Part shown: one piece after another, positions 45,767 to 55,200 of the stretch
How the letters are laid out: the number at the start of each line of letters is the position of its first letter
How positions within the stretch are numbered: the stretch's first letter is position 1
DNA from: Chryseobacterium indologenes
GTDB taxonomy: Bacteria > Bacteroidota > Bacteroidia > Flavobacteriales > Weeksellaceae
Direction: 5' to 3'
DNA length: 64,000 bases
Assembly (NCBI RefSeq): GCF_001295265.1
Contig: NZ_LJOD01000005.1
Span: 124,001-188,000 of the forward strand
Notes under the pieces: model-generated
Told to the model about the DNA's origin: nothing
Databases searched by the model: none
Seen by the model: only the letters and a program-made list of their open reading frames with translations
Translations under genes and position numbers: made by a program

Positions 45767-46312
45767 TTATCCCGGTATTTTGCTTAATAAAGGGTGCCCC
45801 ACGGGATCTGTTCCCTTCTGTAATAATTCTTTTGCGGCCATTACTGCCCAGCATTTATCGCTGGAATGGATATTTCTGTAGAATGACAGTAAAACGTCGG
45901 GCTTCACAACAGTAAATCCGTTGGCTTCTATGGTTTCAAGATCATTTCTTTCAAAAAAATCGATGGTAATCCTGTGAAATCTATCATTTTCCAGTTCCAC
46001 TGTTTTTTCATACCTCCGGAAATTCTCTTCACCAGGCAGATGATCATAACGGGTCCAGACTTTTTGAAATCCGTTCTGCTGAAGGATTATCACCGCTTCT
46101 GCTACATTTTCCTTCAGGACAAAAACATCAATATCTTTGTGATCATGGGCATGCTTATACTCCGTATGTCCTGTTTCTGACATAAAATGCCATGCCCAGC
46201 CTCCTGATATAATGGCTTTATCTTTTAATTTCTCTAAAATTTCAAGCCCCAGCCGGATTCGGAATTCCGGCCAGACCTCTCCATATCTTTTTATATTATG
46301 TGGTGCTCCCAT
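45767..46312 (-). CDS. Nucleotidyltransferase-fold protein in the RtcB/PrfH operon
   Basis: A 181-residue cytoplasmic protein with the Pol-beta-type nucleotidyltransferase signature: IISGGWAWHFM (GG at 37-38) followed by HKDIDVFV (Asp60 and Asp62), as in small aminoglycoside-type nucleotidyltransferases (GGWA...DIDI). A third acidic position may be the Asp in ITIDFFERND. It is inserted between rtcB and prfH, 2 nt before prfH. A role in adding nucleotides to a damaged RNA end, or in modifying another substrate, is inference from context. A drug-modifying function is less likely here. Confidence 0.83.
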   Translation of the reverse strand: MGAPHNIKRYGEVWPEFRIRLGLEILEKLKDKAIISGGWAWHFMSETGHTEYKHAHDHKDIDVFVLKENVAEAVIILQQNGFQKVWTRYDHLPGEENFRRYEKTVELENDRFHRITIDFFERNDLETIEANGFTVVKPDVLLSFYRNIHSSDKCWAVMAAKELLQKGTDPVGHPLLSKIPG

Positions 46313-46434
46313 TTTTTTGTTTTTTTATAAAGGTTGAAGTTTATTGACTGTAGTGTTCAGGTATTTTAATAAACCTTACAGGCCTTTAAAACTTTCGTGT
46401 TAAAAAACCTATAAGGCCAGACAATCAATCCAAT
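46313..46434. repeat. Spacer with GGCC-flanked hairpin repeat between rtcB and the nucleotidyltransferase
   Basis: On the minus strand the spacer has two related segments, GGCCTTATAGGTTTTTTAA and GGCCTGTAAGGTTTATTAA. The stretch between them, TTTAACAC-GAAA-GTTTTAAA, can form a stem capped by a GNRA-type loop. It resembles an intergenic palindromic repeat; a weak terminator is also possible. I saw no second copy in this window. Confidence 0.4.
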
Positions 46435-47826
46435 TTATTTATCCATTCTTACGATTCTCGGCTGGAATGTTCCCAGAATGTCTACCAGATCGCCCTGGGC
46501 ACTCATCACCTCATGAATATCTTTATAGGCCATCGGGGCTTCTTCCGTATTTCCGCCCATGAGAGTGACTTTATTTAATTTCAGCTCTTTTTTGATATCA
46601 TTCTGCGTAAACAGGCTTCTGCATTCTGCTCTTGAATGGGCTCTTCCGGCTCCGTGTGAAGCTGAATTCAGGGCATCGGGATTTCCTTTACCCCGTACAA
46701 TAAATCCTTTCGCCGTCATAGATCCGGGAATCATTCCCAGCTCATTTTCACTGGCGGGAGTGGCTCCTTTTCTATGAACAATAACTTCTTTTCCGTTGTG
46801 AATCTCTTTCCATGCAAAATTGTGATGGTTTTCTATACGGGCTTTTATCCTTCCTCCCACTGCTTTTACCAGTCTTCTGTGAATATCGTCATGGCAGGCA
46901 GAAGCATAGTCTCCGGCCAGGTTCATGGCCGTCCAGTATTCAAGCCCCAGATGGGTATTCAGGTCAAGCCAGGCAAATTGCTGGGCTTCTTTTGGAAGCG
47001 GGCACTGCTCTGCGGCTACTCTTGAATAGTATTGGGCTATTTCTGCCCCCAGCCCTCTTGATCCGCTGTGTGAAAGGATTCCCAGGTATTTACCTTTTGG
47101 CAGCCCAATCTGTTCATCTTCTTCCGTGATTTCCACTTCTCCAAATTCTACGAAATGATTTCCTCCGCCGGAAGACCCCATCTGTTTGATGGCTTTTCCT
47201 TTTAATCTTCTCAGAATAGGAATCATATCAAAAGTATCCCTGTCAAAAATTTCATGTTCAACATGAGATTTGTGCGTTTCGTACATTCCGAATTTGGTAT
47301 GTTCGGCAAGAGCTTTTTCATATTTTTCCCTTGCTCCGTCCAGATATGAAACCGGGGTATCCAGTATGCTCAGACACATTCTGCATCCTATATCCATTCC
47401 TACTCCATAAGGAATTACTGCGTTTTCAACAGCCAGTACACCACCTATCGGAAGGCCGTAACCGCTGTGTGCGTCGGGCATCAGTGCTCCCTGCACCGAT
47501 ACAGGCAGTTTTAAAGCGGTGTACAGCTGATTTTTGGCTTCTTCAGAAATATTACTTCCAAAAATCTGAAAAGAGGCACGCTGGGTATTCAGCATTCTTT
47601 TTTCTGTTTTCTTTGAAGACAAAAGGGATTCTGCGATCTGCCCGAAGGTTAAGTCTTTTTCAAAATGTTCCGGATTCAGCAGGATTTCCTTTAAAAGAGA
47701 TTTCACATAATGGATATTTTTAGTGGCAAAATTTCTTTTCATGACTTCTAAAGCTACATTGACGCTCTGATTGTTCGGATAGCCCAATTTTAATATATCT
47801 TTTCCTTTTAGTTTTAAATTTCCCAT
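46435..47826 (-). CDS. rtcB: RNA ligase RtcB
   Basis: A 463-residue Mn/GTP-dependent RNA ligase that joins 2',3'-cyclic phosphate (or 3'-phosphate) to 5'-OH ends. It shows the metal site GVGMDIGCRMCL near residue 148, GGGNHFVEFGE, SHSGSRGLG, the ligand stretch NHHNFAW, HRKGATPA, and the guanylylated His in SHGAGRAHSR near residue 390. Pairing with prfH matches the RtcB2-PrfH type. No RtcR or RtcA is nearby, so control differs from the E. coli rtcBA operon. It starts 26 nt after the upstream basic protein gene. Confidence 0.96.
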   Translation of the reverse strand: MGNLKLKGKDILKLGYPNNQSVNVALEVMKRNFATKNIHYVKSLLKEILLNPEHFEKDLTFGQIAESLLSSKKTEKRMLNTQRASFQIFGSNISEEAKNQLYTALKLPVSVQGALMPDAHSGYGLPIGGVLAVENAVIPYGVGMDIGCRMCLSILDTPVSYLDGAREKYEKALAEHTKFGMYETHKSHVEHEIFDRDTFDMIPILRRLKGKAIKQMGSSGGGNHFVEFGEVEITEEDEQIGLPKGKYLGILSHSGSRGLGAEIAQYYSRVAAEQCPLPKEAQQFAWLDLNTHLGLEYWTAMNLAGDYASACHDDIHRRLVKAVGGRIKARIENHHNFAWKEIHNGKEVIVHRKGATPASENELGMIPGSMTAKGFIVRGKGNPDALNSASHGAGRAHSRAECRSLFTQNDIKKELKLNKVTLMGGNTEEAPMAYKDIHEVMSAQGDLVDILGTFQPRIVRMDK

Positions 47827-47852
47827 TGTTTTTGTTTTAAATAATAGCGGAC

Positions 47853-48587
47853 TTAAAAGTCCAGAAAGCTTTCTGCAATCTCGGTTGCAGACATTGTGCA
47901 GGCAACATATTTCCTGCGTTTGATAAGATCTGTTTTATACTTCATTTCCCAGCTGTAGGATTTTCCATAAATGGTTTTATGAATGATTCCTTTTACTTTA
48001 TGCTGCCCCAAATACGATTCCAGCTCTGCACACTCTTTTTCCAGTTCTGCATCTACCGGTTTGTAATGGGTAATCATATGGGGTCTCACTCTCAGGGTAA
48101 ATCTCCACGGCTCAATGAATTCGTAGTAAATCTGGTTGGACTTATGGAAAGGGTTGTATTCTTCTTTTTTCAGGAAATACTGCTTTTCTGCTGGGGTAAG
48201 TCCAAACTTCGGACTGATCCAGGAATATGAAGAAACACGGTTGAGTTTTTGTTCCCGTTCTACATATATTCTCCGCCCGGACTTTTTTTTCTTTTTCAGA
48301 AACTGCCGGCTTCCGGAATACATATAAGTATTTATTTTCCTCAGAATTCCTTCGAAAAATGCTCCGTCTTTGCTTCTCATCACATCATCCCTTACGACAA
48401 AGAATCTTACAAATCCTAACTGATAAGGTTCATCCAGAGGAATCAGCGGCATATTCCTTCTTATTTCCCAAAGTTCATCACTACGTTTATATTTTTTTCT
48501 TATCTGTTTTTCTACATCTTTTTTAATTGTTCTTTTTCTGCTTCTCAGACTTCTCAGCCGATAAGACAGAAGGTTATCATCTTCCAT
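47853..48587 (-). CDS. Highly basic protein of unknown function heading the RtcB/PrfH operon
   Basis: A 244-residue protein with no signal peptide or membrane helix. It is strongly basic, with Lys/Arg runs near the N-terminus (RSLRSRKRTIKKDVEKQIRKKYKR) and middle (FLKKKKKSGRRIYVEREQK). It also has aromatic-rich stretches (YQLGFVRFFVVRDD; YEFIEPWRFTLRVRPHM; SYSWEMKYKTDLIKRRKY). I recognise no known family. The charge suggests RNA or ribosome binding. It is first in an operon with rtcB 26 nt downstream, so it is a candidate recruiting or sensing subunit of the repair system. Confidence 0.8.
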   Translation of the reverse strand: MEDDNLLSYRLRSLRSRKRTIKKDVEKQIRKKYKRSDELWEIRRNMPLIPLDEPYQLGFVRFFVVRDDVMRSKDGAFFEGILRKINTYMYSGSRQFLKKKKKSGRRIYVEREQKLNRVSSYSWISPKFGLTPAEKQYFLKKEEYNPFHKSNQIYYEFIEPWRFTLRVRPHMITHYKPVDAELEKECAELESYLGQHKVKGIIHKTIYGKSYSWEMKYKTDLIKRRKYVACTMSATEIAESFLDF

Positions 48588-48789
48588 TTAATAGAGAGTT
48601 CAGCGGTGAAGCACCAGACATTCACTTCTGATACATCACATGCAATTCTTAATCAACTAAAATTTCAGTTGACGGGTTTGACAATGAAGGACTCATGACT
48701 CTGAACATGAAAGTTCCAGACATTTCATCCTGTAATGACACTAAAAAAGATTCCGGGAAAACTTCTGAGTTTGAAATATTGCGCAATAA
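48588..48789. other. Upstream region of the RtcB/PrfH operon
   Basis: About 200 bp without a gene I can support. It holds the dyad TCAACT (48653-48658) / AGTTGA (48667-48672), 66-85 bp before the operon's first ATG. No TAnnTTTG and no sigma-54 (GG-N10-GC) promoter is seen. Short frames are open on both strands but lack coding character. Confidence 0.4.
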
Positions 48790-48820
48790 AAAACCCGAAA
48801 TCTCGGCGACTTCGGGTTTT
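48790..48820 (-). terminator. Strong intrinsic terminator of the micro-transcript
   Basis: Perfect 10-bp arms AAAACCCGAA / TTCGGGTTTT with an 11-nt loop and a T-run on the minus strand. Confidence 0.85.
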
Positions 48821-48957
48821 GATATTTCGTTATACTATTATTCTAAGAGTGTACCAAACCACGAAGCCTTCCCGCCATAAGCGGTAATCCAGCTGTAGAA
48901 TTCTGTTTCGTTTTGAACATTGCTTCGTTGTTTTTTTAATGGGTTAAACTTTATTTT
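48790..48957 (-). ncRNA. Stand-alone micro-transcript: structured small RNA and/or small-peptide gene
   Basis: The minus strand carries a near-ideal promoter (48964-48992) giving a transcript from about 48957 to a strong terminator at 48790-48820, roughly 168 nt. Inside, arms 48922-48933 and 48856-48867 pair over 12 bp with one mismatch, enclosing a small CCGC hairpin near 48872-48884. Two open frames overlap this structure. One starts at ATG 48918 after an A-rich leader and encodes 25 residues (MFKTKQNSTAGLPLMAGR...). The other, ending at 48838, has no ATG but would encode about 40 residues rich in aromatics (ETEFYSWITAYGGKASWFG...). I cannot decide between RNA and peptide. Confidence 0.5.
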
Positions 48958-48963
48958 CAGGTG

Positions 48964-48992
48964 CAAATATATAAATTTTTCTGATCATCCAA
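48964..48992 (-). promoter_or_regulatory. Near-ideal promoter TTG-N18-TATATTTG for the micro-transcript
   Basis: On the minus strand: TTG (48992-48990), 18-nt spacer, TATATTTG (48971-48964). It lies just after the stop codon (49003) of the M28 peptidase gene, so the micro-transcript is an independent unit. Confidence 0.72.
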
Positions 48993-49002
48993 ATATTTTT
49001 TT

Positions 49003-49989
49003 TCACTTAAGGTGAATAATGCTGAGAAAAATAGCATCAATTACCTTTGTCATTCTCTTTATATCAAGAGTTTCCAGGGTATCTGTAGTCTGGTGATAGT
49101 TTTTATTCCTGAAAAATGAGGTATCGGTGATCATAAGAGCAGGAAAATCAAATTTCCAATAGTTAAGATGATCAGAAAAATCTACCCCTTTCACAAATCC
49201 GGGAGCGGGAAAGGTTTCTGTCTTTATCTGATTTGAATCTTTAAAATGATCTATAAAGTTTCTTACAAAAGGACCTGCTCCACTGAATTTTTTTACCAGT
49301 GTAATGAAATCTCCTTTGTTCCCGTAAATCCATGAGAGTACGCCAACAGGGAAATCCTGAGATCTTTTTTCATCTTTAAAATAGCCGATCATTTCCACAC
49401 TTGCCATACCATACACCTCAATTTTGTTATCCTTCAGGTATTTTGCATGGATGTAGCTCCCCATATTTTCTGTCCTGAAATAAGGAGGTTCTTCCAGCGT
49501 ATAGGCAACCAGATCTATCCGGTAGGTTAGTTTTTGTCCTTTAAACATTCTGGAAAGCTCCAGAAGAGCTGTAACTCCGGTAGCGTTATCATCTGCCCCC
49601 TGCTGATCTCCACAAACATCATAATGGGCTCCTATAATAATTCTTTTACTGTTTTCTGTTCCAAAAGAACAGATGACATTTTTGTAGATCTGCCCATCCA
49701 CCTGATACTCCTGGAACCCTGTACTGTCACTATTCATTTTGAAAGTCTGATGAATGTAATCCGCTACAGCATTCAATTGGTTAATATTTTTATGATTCCG
49801 GAATTCCGGGGTTTGGGTAAGGGCTGTCAAATGTTTTATGACCTGCTCTGTATCAGCAGGAACCGGTGATTTTTTTACAGGTTTATCTTCTTTACCTGAG
49901 GTAAATAAAAAAAATACTGCCAAAAAAAATAAACCTGCGAGGAGAATAAGCTTTCTCTTCGCAGGTTTTGTTATATTTTTAACCCTCAT
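49003..49989 (-). CDS. M28-family zinc aminopeptidase, membrane anchored
   Basis: A 328-residue exported peptidase with an N-terminal signal anchor (KLILLAGLFFLAVFFLF, about residues 13-29) and the M28 zinc-binding pattern: GAHYDVCGDQQGADDNATGV (His and bridging Asp), then the catalytic Glu-Glu in YTLEEPPYF, and later metal-ligand candidates (VEMIGYF; FSDHLNYWKF). It probably removes N-terminal residues from peptides in the periplasm. A terminator-like hairpin overlaps codons 8-20. Confidence 0.87.
   Translation of the reverse strand: MRVKNITKPAKRKLILLAGLFFLAVFFLFTSGKEDKPVKKSPVPADTEQVIKHLTALTQTPEFRNHKNINQLNAVADYIHQTFKMNSDSTGFQEYQVDGQIYKNVICSFGTENSKRIIIGAHYDVCGDQQGADDNATGVTALLELSRMFKGQKLTYRIDLVAYTLEEPPYFRTENMGSYIHAKYLKDNKIEVYGMASVEMIGYFKDEKRSQDFPVGVLSWIYGNKGDFITLVKKFSGAGPFVRNFIDHFKDSNQIKTETFPAPGFVKGVDFSDHLNYWKFDFPALMITDTSFFRNKNYHQTTDTLETLDIKRMTKVIDAIFLSIIHLK
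49922..49968 (-). terminator. Terminator-like hairpin inside the 5' end of the M28 gene
   Basis: Arms 49931-49946 and 49953-49968 pair over 16 bp with one wobble, loop 6 nt. On the minus strand eight T follow at 49929-49922. It lies after the mutase gene (stop at 50036) but within M28 codons 8-20, so it may end the mutase transcript or attenuate M28 expression. Confidence 0.6.
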
Positions 49990-50035
49990 AAGGATATGCT
50001 TTTAATTTCTTTACGGAAATTAAAGATTTTCGGGT

Positions 50036-52156
50036 TTAGTTTTCTAAAAATTTTTCTAAAATTTCCACGGCACATTTAGGAAGATTGGTTCCGGGGCCGA
50101 AAATAAAGTCAGCTCCGTTAGCGTAAAGGAATTCATAATCCTGCTGTGGAATTACGCCTCCCACAACAATTGTAACATCGTCTGCACCCAATTTTTTCAG
50201 TTCTCCTACAACCTGGGGAACCAACGTTTTATGTCCTGCAGCCAATGAAGATACTCCAAGAATATGAATATCGTTTTCTACAGCCTGCTTGGCCACTTCT
50301 TCCGGTGTCTGGAAAAGGGGTGCCACATCAACATCAAATCCCATATCGGCAAATGCTGTTGCTACTACCTTTGCACCTCTGTCGTGACCGTCCTGACCCA
50401 TTTTGGCCACCATAATTCTTGGACGGCGACCTTCTTCTTCTTCAAACTTTTGGGTCAGATGAAGGGCTTTTTCAAAGTATTCATTTTTTCCGGCATTCAT
50501 GGCATATACTCCAGAGATTGTTTTAATGTTGGCTTTATATCTTCCGAAAGTTTCTTCCATGGCATCGCTCATTTCGCCAAGGGTAACTCTTCTTCTTGCT
50601 GCTTCAATACACAATGCGAGAAGGTTTCCTTTTCCCGTTTTAGCACTTTCACGGATTTCGTTCAGGATTTGTACTACGGCTTCGGTATTTCTTTCTGCTT
50701 TTATTTTTTCGAGTCTTTCGATCTGTTTTCTTCGTACTTCGGTATTATCAATATCCAGAATTTCAATATCATCTTGCTTTAAGGCAGTTCTGAATGAGTT
50801 TACTCCAATAATAAATTCTTCACCGCTGTCTATTTTTGCCTGTTTTCTGGCAGCAGCTTCTTCAATTCTCATTTTAGGAATTCCGGCCTCGATGGCTTTG
50901 GTCATTCCGCCTTCCTGCTCTACCTCATCAATGTATTTCATGGCTTCTTCAATCATCTGCTGGGTAAGGCTTTCTACCAGTCCGCTTCCTCCCATAGGGT
51001 CTACCACATCGCAGATTCCGCTTTCCTGCTGAAGAATGATCTGTGTATTTCTTGCAATTTTTGCAGAATAGTCTGTTGGAAGGGCAATAGCTTCATCCAA
51101 AGCATTAGTATGCAGAGACTGCGTTCCTCCTAAGGCAGAAGACAGAGCTTCAATGGCTGTTCTCGTGATATTGTTGAACGGCTCCTGCTCTGTAAGCGAC
51201 CACCCTGAAGTCTGGGAATGGGTTCTTAATGCCAATGATTTCGGGTTCTGCGGATTAAATTGTTGCAGCAGGTTTGCCCAGATGTATCTGGCCGCGCGCA
51301 TTTTTGCAATTTCCATGAAGTGATTCATTCCGATGGCCCAGAAGAAGGAAAGTCTGGGAGCAAAATCATCAACGTTCATTCCTGCTTTGATTCCGGTTCT
51401 CACATATTCAAGACCGTCTGCAAGGGTATATGCCATTTCCAGCACCGGAGTGGCCCCAGCTTCCTGCATGTGGTATCCTGAAATGGAAATAGAGTTGAAT
51501 TTAGGAATGTTCTGTGAAGTATATTCGAAAATATCTGCAATGATCTTCATGGAAGGTGCAGGCGGATAGATGTAGGTATTTCTTACCATGAATTCTTTCA
51601 GGATATCGTTCTGAATGGTTCCTGAAAGCAGCTCCTGCTTCACGCCCTGCTCTTCTGCTGCTACGATATAAAATGACAAAATGGGAAGTACGGCTCCGTT
51701 CATCGTCATGGATACTGAAATCTGATCCAGCGGAATTTCGTTGAAGAGAATTTTCATATCTTCTACAGAATCGATGGCTACTCCAGCTTTTCCTACGTCA
51801 CCTACAACTCTTGAATGATCGGAATCGTATCCTCTGTGTGTTGCGAGATCAAAAGCTACGGAAAGTCCTTTTTGTCCTGCGGCAAGGTTTCTTCTATAGA
51901 ATGCGTTGGATTCTTCAGCGGTAGAAAAACCTGCATACTGTCTGATAGTCCACGGTTTCTGTACGTACATCGTGGAATACGGCCCTCTGAGATAAGGAGC
52001 AATTCCCGGTGAGGTCTGTGTTAATGTTTTATTTTTAACATCTTCCTGGGTATAGGATGATTTTAGCTCCAGTCCGTCTTTTTCAAAGCTGTAGATTTCT
52101 CTTTCGTGAGGGGCTACACTAAAGTCCGGTTTTTTCACAGAAATTGTCTTTCGCAT
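50036..52156 (-). CDS. scpA: Methylmalonyl-CoA mutase, large (catalytic) subunit
   Basis: A 706-residue B12-dependent mutase interconverting succinyl-CoA and (R)-methylmalonyl-CoA in propionate metabolism. The N-terminal TIM barrel shows [20 protein letters not shown] and the substrate-binding [21 protein letters not shown]. The C-terminal cobalamin domain has [13 protein letters not shown] (DxHxxG base-off motif) with SSLAAGH and VVGGVIP. The small subunit gene (mutA), often just upstream, is not in this window. MeaB, its chaperone, is 8 kb away. Confidence 0.97.
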   Translation of the reverse strand: MRKTISVKKPDFSVAPHEREIYSFEKDGLELKSSYTQEDVKNKTLTQTSPGIAPYLRGPYSTMYVQKPWTIRQYAGFSTAEESNAFYRRNLAAGQKGLSVAFDLATHRGYDSDHSRVVGDVGKAGVAIDSVEDMKILFNEIPLDQISVSMTMNGAVLPILSFYIVAAEEQGVKQELLSGTIQNDILKEFMVRNTYIYPPAPSMKIIADIFEYTSQNIPKFNSISISGYHMQEAGATPVLEMAYTLADGLEYVRTGIKAGMNVDDFAPRLSFFWAIGMNHFMEIAKMRAARYIWANLLQQFNPQNPKSLALRTHSQTSGWSLTEQEPFNNITRTAIEALSSALGGTQSLHTNALDEAIALPTDYSAKIARNTQIILQQESGICDVVDPMGGSGLVESLTQQMIEEAMKYIDEVEQEGGMTKAIEAGIPKMRIEEAAARKQAKIDSGEEFIIGVNSFRTALKQDDIEILDIDNTEVRRKQIERLEKIKAERNTEAVVQILNEIRESAKTGKGNLLALCIEAARRRVTLGEMSDAMEETFGRYKANIKTISGVYAMNAGKNEYFEKALHLTQKFEEEEGRRPRIMVAKMGQDGHDRGAKVVATAFADMGFDVDVAPLFQTPEEVAKQAVENDIHILGVSSLAAGHKTLVPQVVGELKKLGADDVTIVVGGVIPQQDYEFLYANGADFIFGPGTNLPKCAVEILEKFLEN

Positions 52157-52243
52157 TCCAATAATTTTTGTCTCTGTAAAGTTAATTTTTTTGGATGAAA
52201 CATGAAACTTATGTTAATATTCTGTTTTTCTGATTTTTAACAT

Positions 52244-52270
52244 AAAAAAGACCGGACAAATGCCCGGTCT
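52244..52270 (-). terminator. Intrinsic terminator of the reprolysin gene
   Basis: AGACCGG / CCGGTCT arms with an 8-nt loop and a T-run on the minus strand, 22 nt after the stop. Confidence 0.85.
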
Positions 52271-52292
52271 GAGTTATTGATAAACGATCTGA

Positions 52293-55200
52293 TTATTTTT
52301 TGATCAGTTTCGTATTGTATGTATTTTTATCGTCTTTGATTGTGATCACATACATTCCTTTGATCAGGGCTGCCACATTGATTCTCTGACCGTCTATTGC
52401 TCCTTCCTGAACTAATCTTCCGTCTGCACTATAGATCTTATAATCTGCTTTTCCTTTCAGATTTTTAACTTCTACGAAAGTATCTGCCGGGTTAGGATAA
52501 ATAGAGATTTCTGATCCTTTCGGATTGTTGGTCTCATCTACAGCTAATCCGCTGGTGATCTTAACCGGGAAGTCTCTGAATGAACCTGCTGAAAGGAACT
52601 CACCAGGGCCTACAGGAATTGCAGGAGAGCCGCATGGTCCGTCAGGCTCTATATAGAAGCTGCTTGCTACTCTCATTCTCAGAAGCTTGTGTCCGGAATA
52701 TGCATTCGCAGGTACTGTAAATGTTAAAGAACCCGTATGATATCCGCCATTATCCGGCAGATCACTAGCAGATCCTATTTTCTCTGAATCTTCAAAAACA
52801 CCATTTCTGTTGAAGTCTATCCAAGCCTGGAACCAGTCTTCATAACCTCCGGCTCTATTGGCATAATTTGTAAAGTTCAGGGTATATTGGGTCCCTTTTA
52901 CAAGATTGATAAGTTTATTGGTATTTTCAGAATAGTCTACATACGTTTTAGAAATAGCAGGTACATTTGTACCTTCCTGATGCGTCAGGTTTGATAAAGA
53001 GAATCCTAATAATGCACTGTAATAGTCAATATTCATGTTATTACCTCCTGTAGTCATAAGACAGTAGTCTACACCTGTTCTTAATCCTTTTGTTTTGAAA
53101 GCATAGTTTGAAGAATAGGTTCCCGGCACACTGTTTACAACAGCAGCTACCTGTGCTTCATAATTTGTCTCATCCTCAAGGTTGTTCAGGACCACTGAAT
53201 TTGTTGTGCTTGTTGCATTAGACCAGGCAGTAGTTCCTACTTTTCTGTAATTGATCAGGTAAGTAGCTCCCGGAACGTTATTCCATGAAACTCTTGCTGT
53301 TGTTTTGAAGATTTCCGCATCTAAAGCGCTAACCCCTGTAGGAGCAGCGGTAGAAGATGTAGGAGCAGTACCTACAGTAATGGCAGGAGATACAGCATAG
53401 AATATGCTGTTTAAAGCTGATATTCTTAGTTTAACAGCCCCTGTAAGGTTACCTGGCATTTGTACCGCATAGCTTCCTGTATTAGGAGTAGATGCTACTA
53501 AATCTGTCCATGTATTTCCGTTATTTGTTGTATAATCTATTTTTACGTTGGCAACATTGTAAGGTGCTGCATTGGTATTAGCTACATCCCAGTAAATTGT
53601 ATTGGAAACGTTATTATACAACACTGAAGCAGAGGTAAGGCCATTAAATTTGAATGGTCCGTCATTTCCTACGGTAATATTAACTTCATCAGAAGAAAGC
53701 ATTGGTCGCTGAGCATTAGCATCTCTAACGGTTAATGCATATTTAAGTACTCTTGGAATATATGAAACGGTTTCCCAGTTCGCTTTGTCAGTTAGCACTC
53801 CGTTCATAACACTGGATAATCTAGGGAAATATCTTATTCCGCTTGCTGTACCTTCTACTGATCTCGACATTGCTCCTTCAGCATTGTATCCCCAGCCACT
53901 ATCTCCGGAAATAGAACTTGTGTCTCCAACACTGTCATTTTGTTCCCATGTATAGTTTAGTGCATCTGCATCTGTTGCTGAAGCCTGAAGGTAATAAGCT
54001 GTTCCTTTAGGAATGGTGTAAGGTGTAAGAGCAGAAATTACCGGCGGTGTATTAACAGTAATGTTCTGAGATGTTCCACATGTAGTTTTCCCTTCCAGAT
54101 TCGTCATGATCTGGTCAATAGATTTATAATGGAAATAAGCGTTGGAATGATCCTGAAGATTATCCTGCGTAATTCCTGCATATCCCATAATTGTTGTTCC
54201 TCCTCCTGGCTCAACATTGGCACCTGAACTTTCTGTGCTGTTTGAGAAAGTATGATTTCCTCCCAACTGGTGTCCCATTTCATGAGCAACATAGTCTATA
54301 TCGAAATTATCACCGCTTGGAATCCCGTCTTGAGGGGAAGTATATCCTGATCCTTTTCCTCTTGGATTATTAGTTGTAGGGTTCACACAGATACAGCCGA
54401 TACAGCCTGCATTTCCGCCACCGCCTGTAGCTCCGAATAAGTGACCAATATCATAACCAGCATTTGTTACCTGCTGTGTTAATGTCTGTTGTAACTGTAG
54501 GTTCCAGTTCCCCATCTCATCAGAATTTGAATAAGGATCAGATGCTGCATTGGTATAAATAAGGTTAGGAAGATCCAATACATTCAGCTGAATTCCGAAA
54601 TCTTTCTGGAACACCCCGTTCACACGAGTCATTGTATTATTGATCTGAGCTACCGCTCCTGCAGCTCCCCCGAAATATGTCGTATATTCTCCTGTAACAG
54701 ACAGTGCAAGCCTGTATGTTCTGAATTTAGTACTAGAAGGCCTGTTGGTCATTCCCAGGTTAGAAAGTTTTTTTTTCCCGTGGGCCTCTAAAGTTTTTAT
54801 ATCAAGTTGTCTATCTTCTGTTGAGCAGTCAAATCCGTGCTCACCTGATGTTTTGTTGGTCTTATAAAAAACACCGTATGTCTGCTTGTTTACAGATATT
54901 GGTTCAATAAACTGAAATACTCCGTCTTTGATAATCATTGACTGCATTTCAGCAGGTGAAGTACTTAAGGTTAAATATTTGGAAGGATCATCAACCCCTA
55001 CTCCCATATATGAGCCTAACTGATATCTATCTGCCAAAGATTTTTCCAATACAGGATTGCTGTAAACGGCAAATTTTTCAATCTTTCCTTCTGCTGTTGG
55101 TAAAGAAATAATAACCGGTGTAGCTCCTTTTCCAGTTTCTACAGCATCTTTAAGAATATTTCTAAGAGACTGTAAATCTACTCTGTACGAGTATTTAACA

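Noticed and set aside
45767..46312. Toxin-antitoxin (HEPN/MNT) module
   Set aside because: No HEPN partner is adjacent, and the gene is embedded between rtcB and prfH with tight spacing.
48588..48640. Sigma-54 promoter for the rtcB operon, as in E. coli rtcBA
   Set aside because: The best candidate has GG-N9-GC spacing in place of GG-N10-GC, and no RtcR activator gene is nearby.
48649..48786. Possible 45-codon frame on the minus strand, read from a TTG
   Set aside because: No ATG near its start, it begins in the terminator region of the micro-transcript, and it has no recognisable protein features; such a length is expected by chance in AT-rich DNA.
48695..48880. 61-codon plus-strand frame
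   Set aside because: It runs antisense through the terminator and stem of the micro-transcript and shows no promoter or protein motif.
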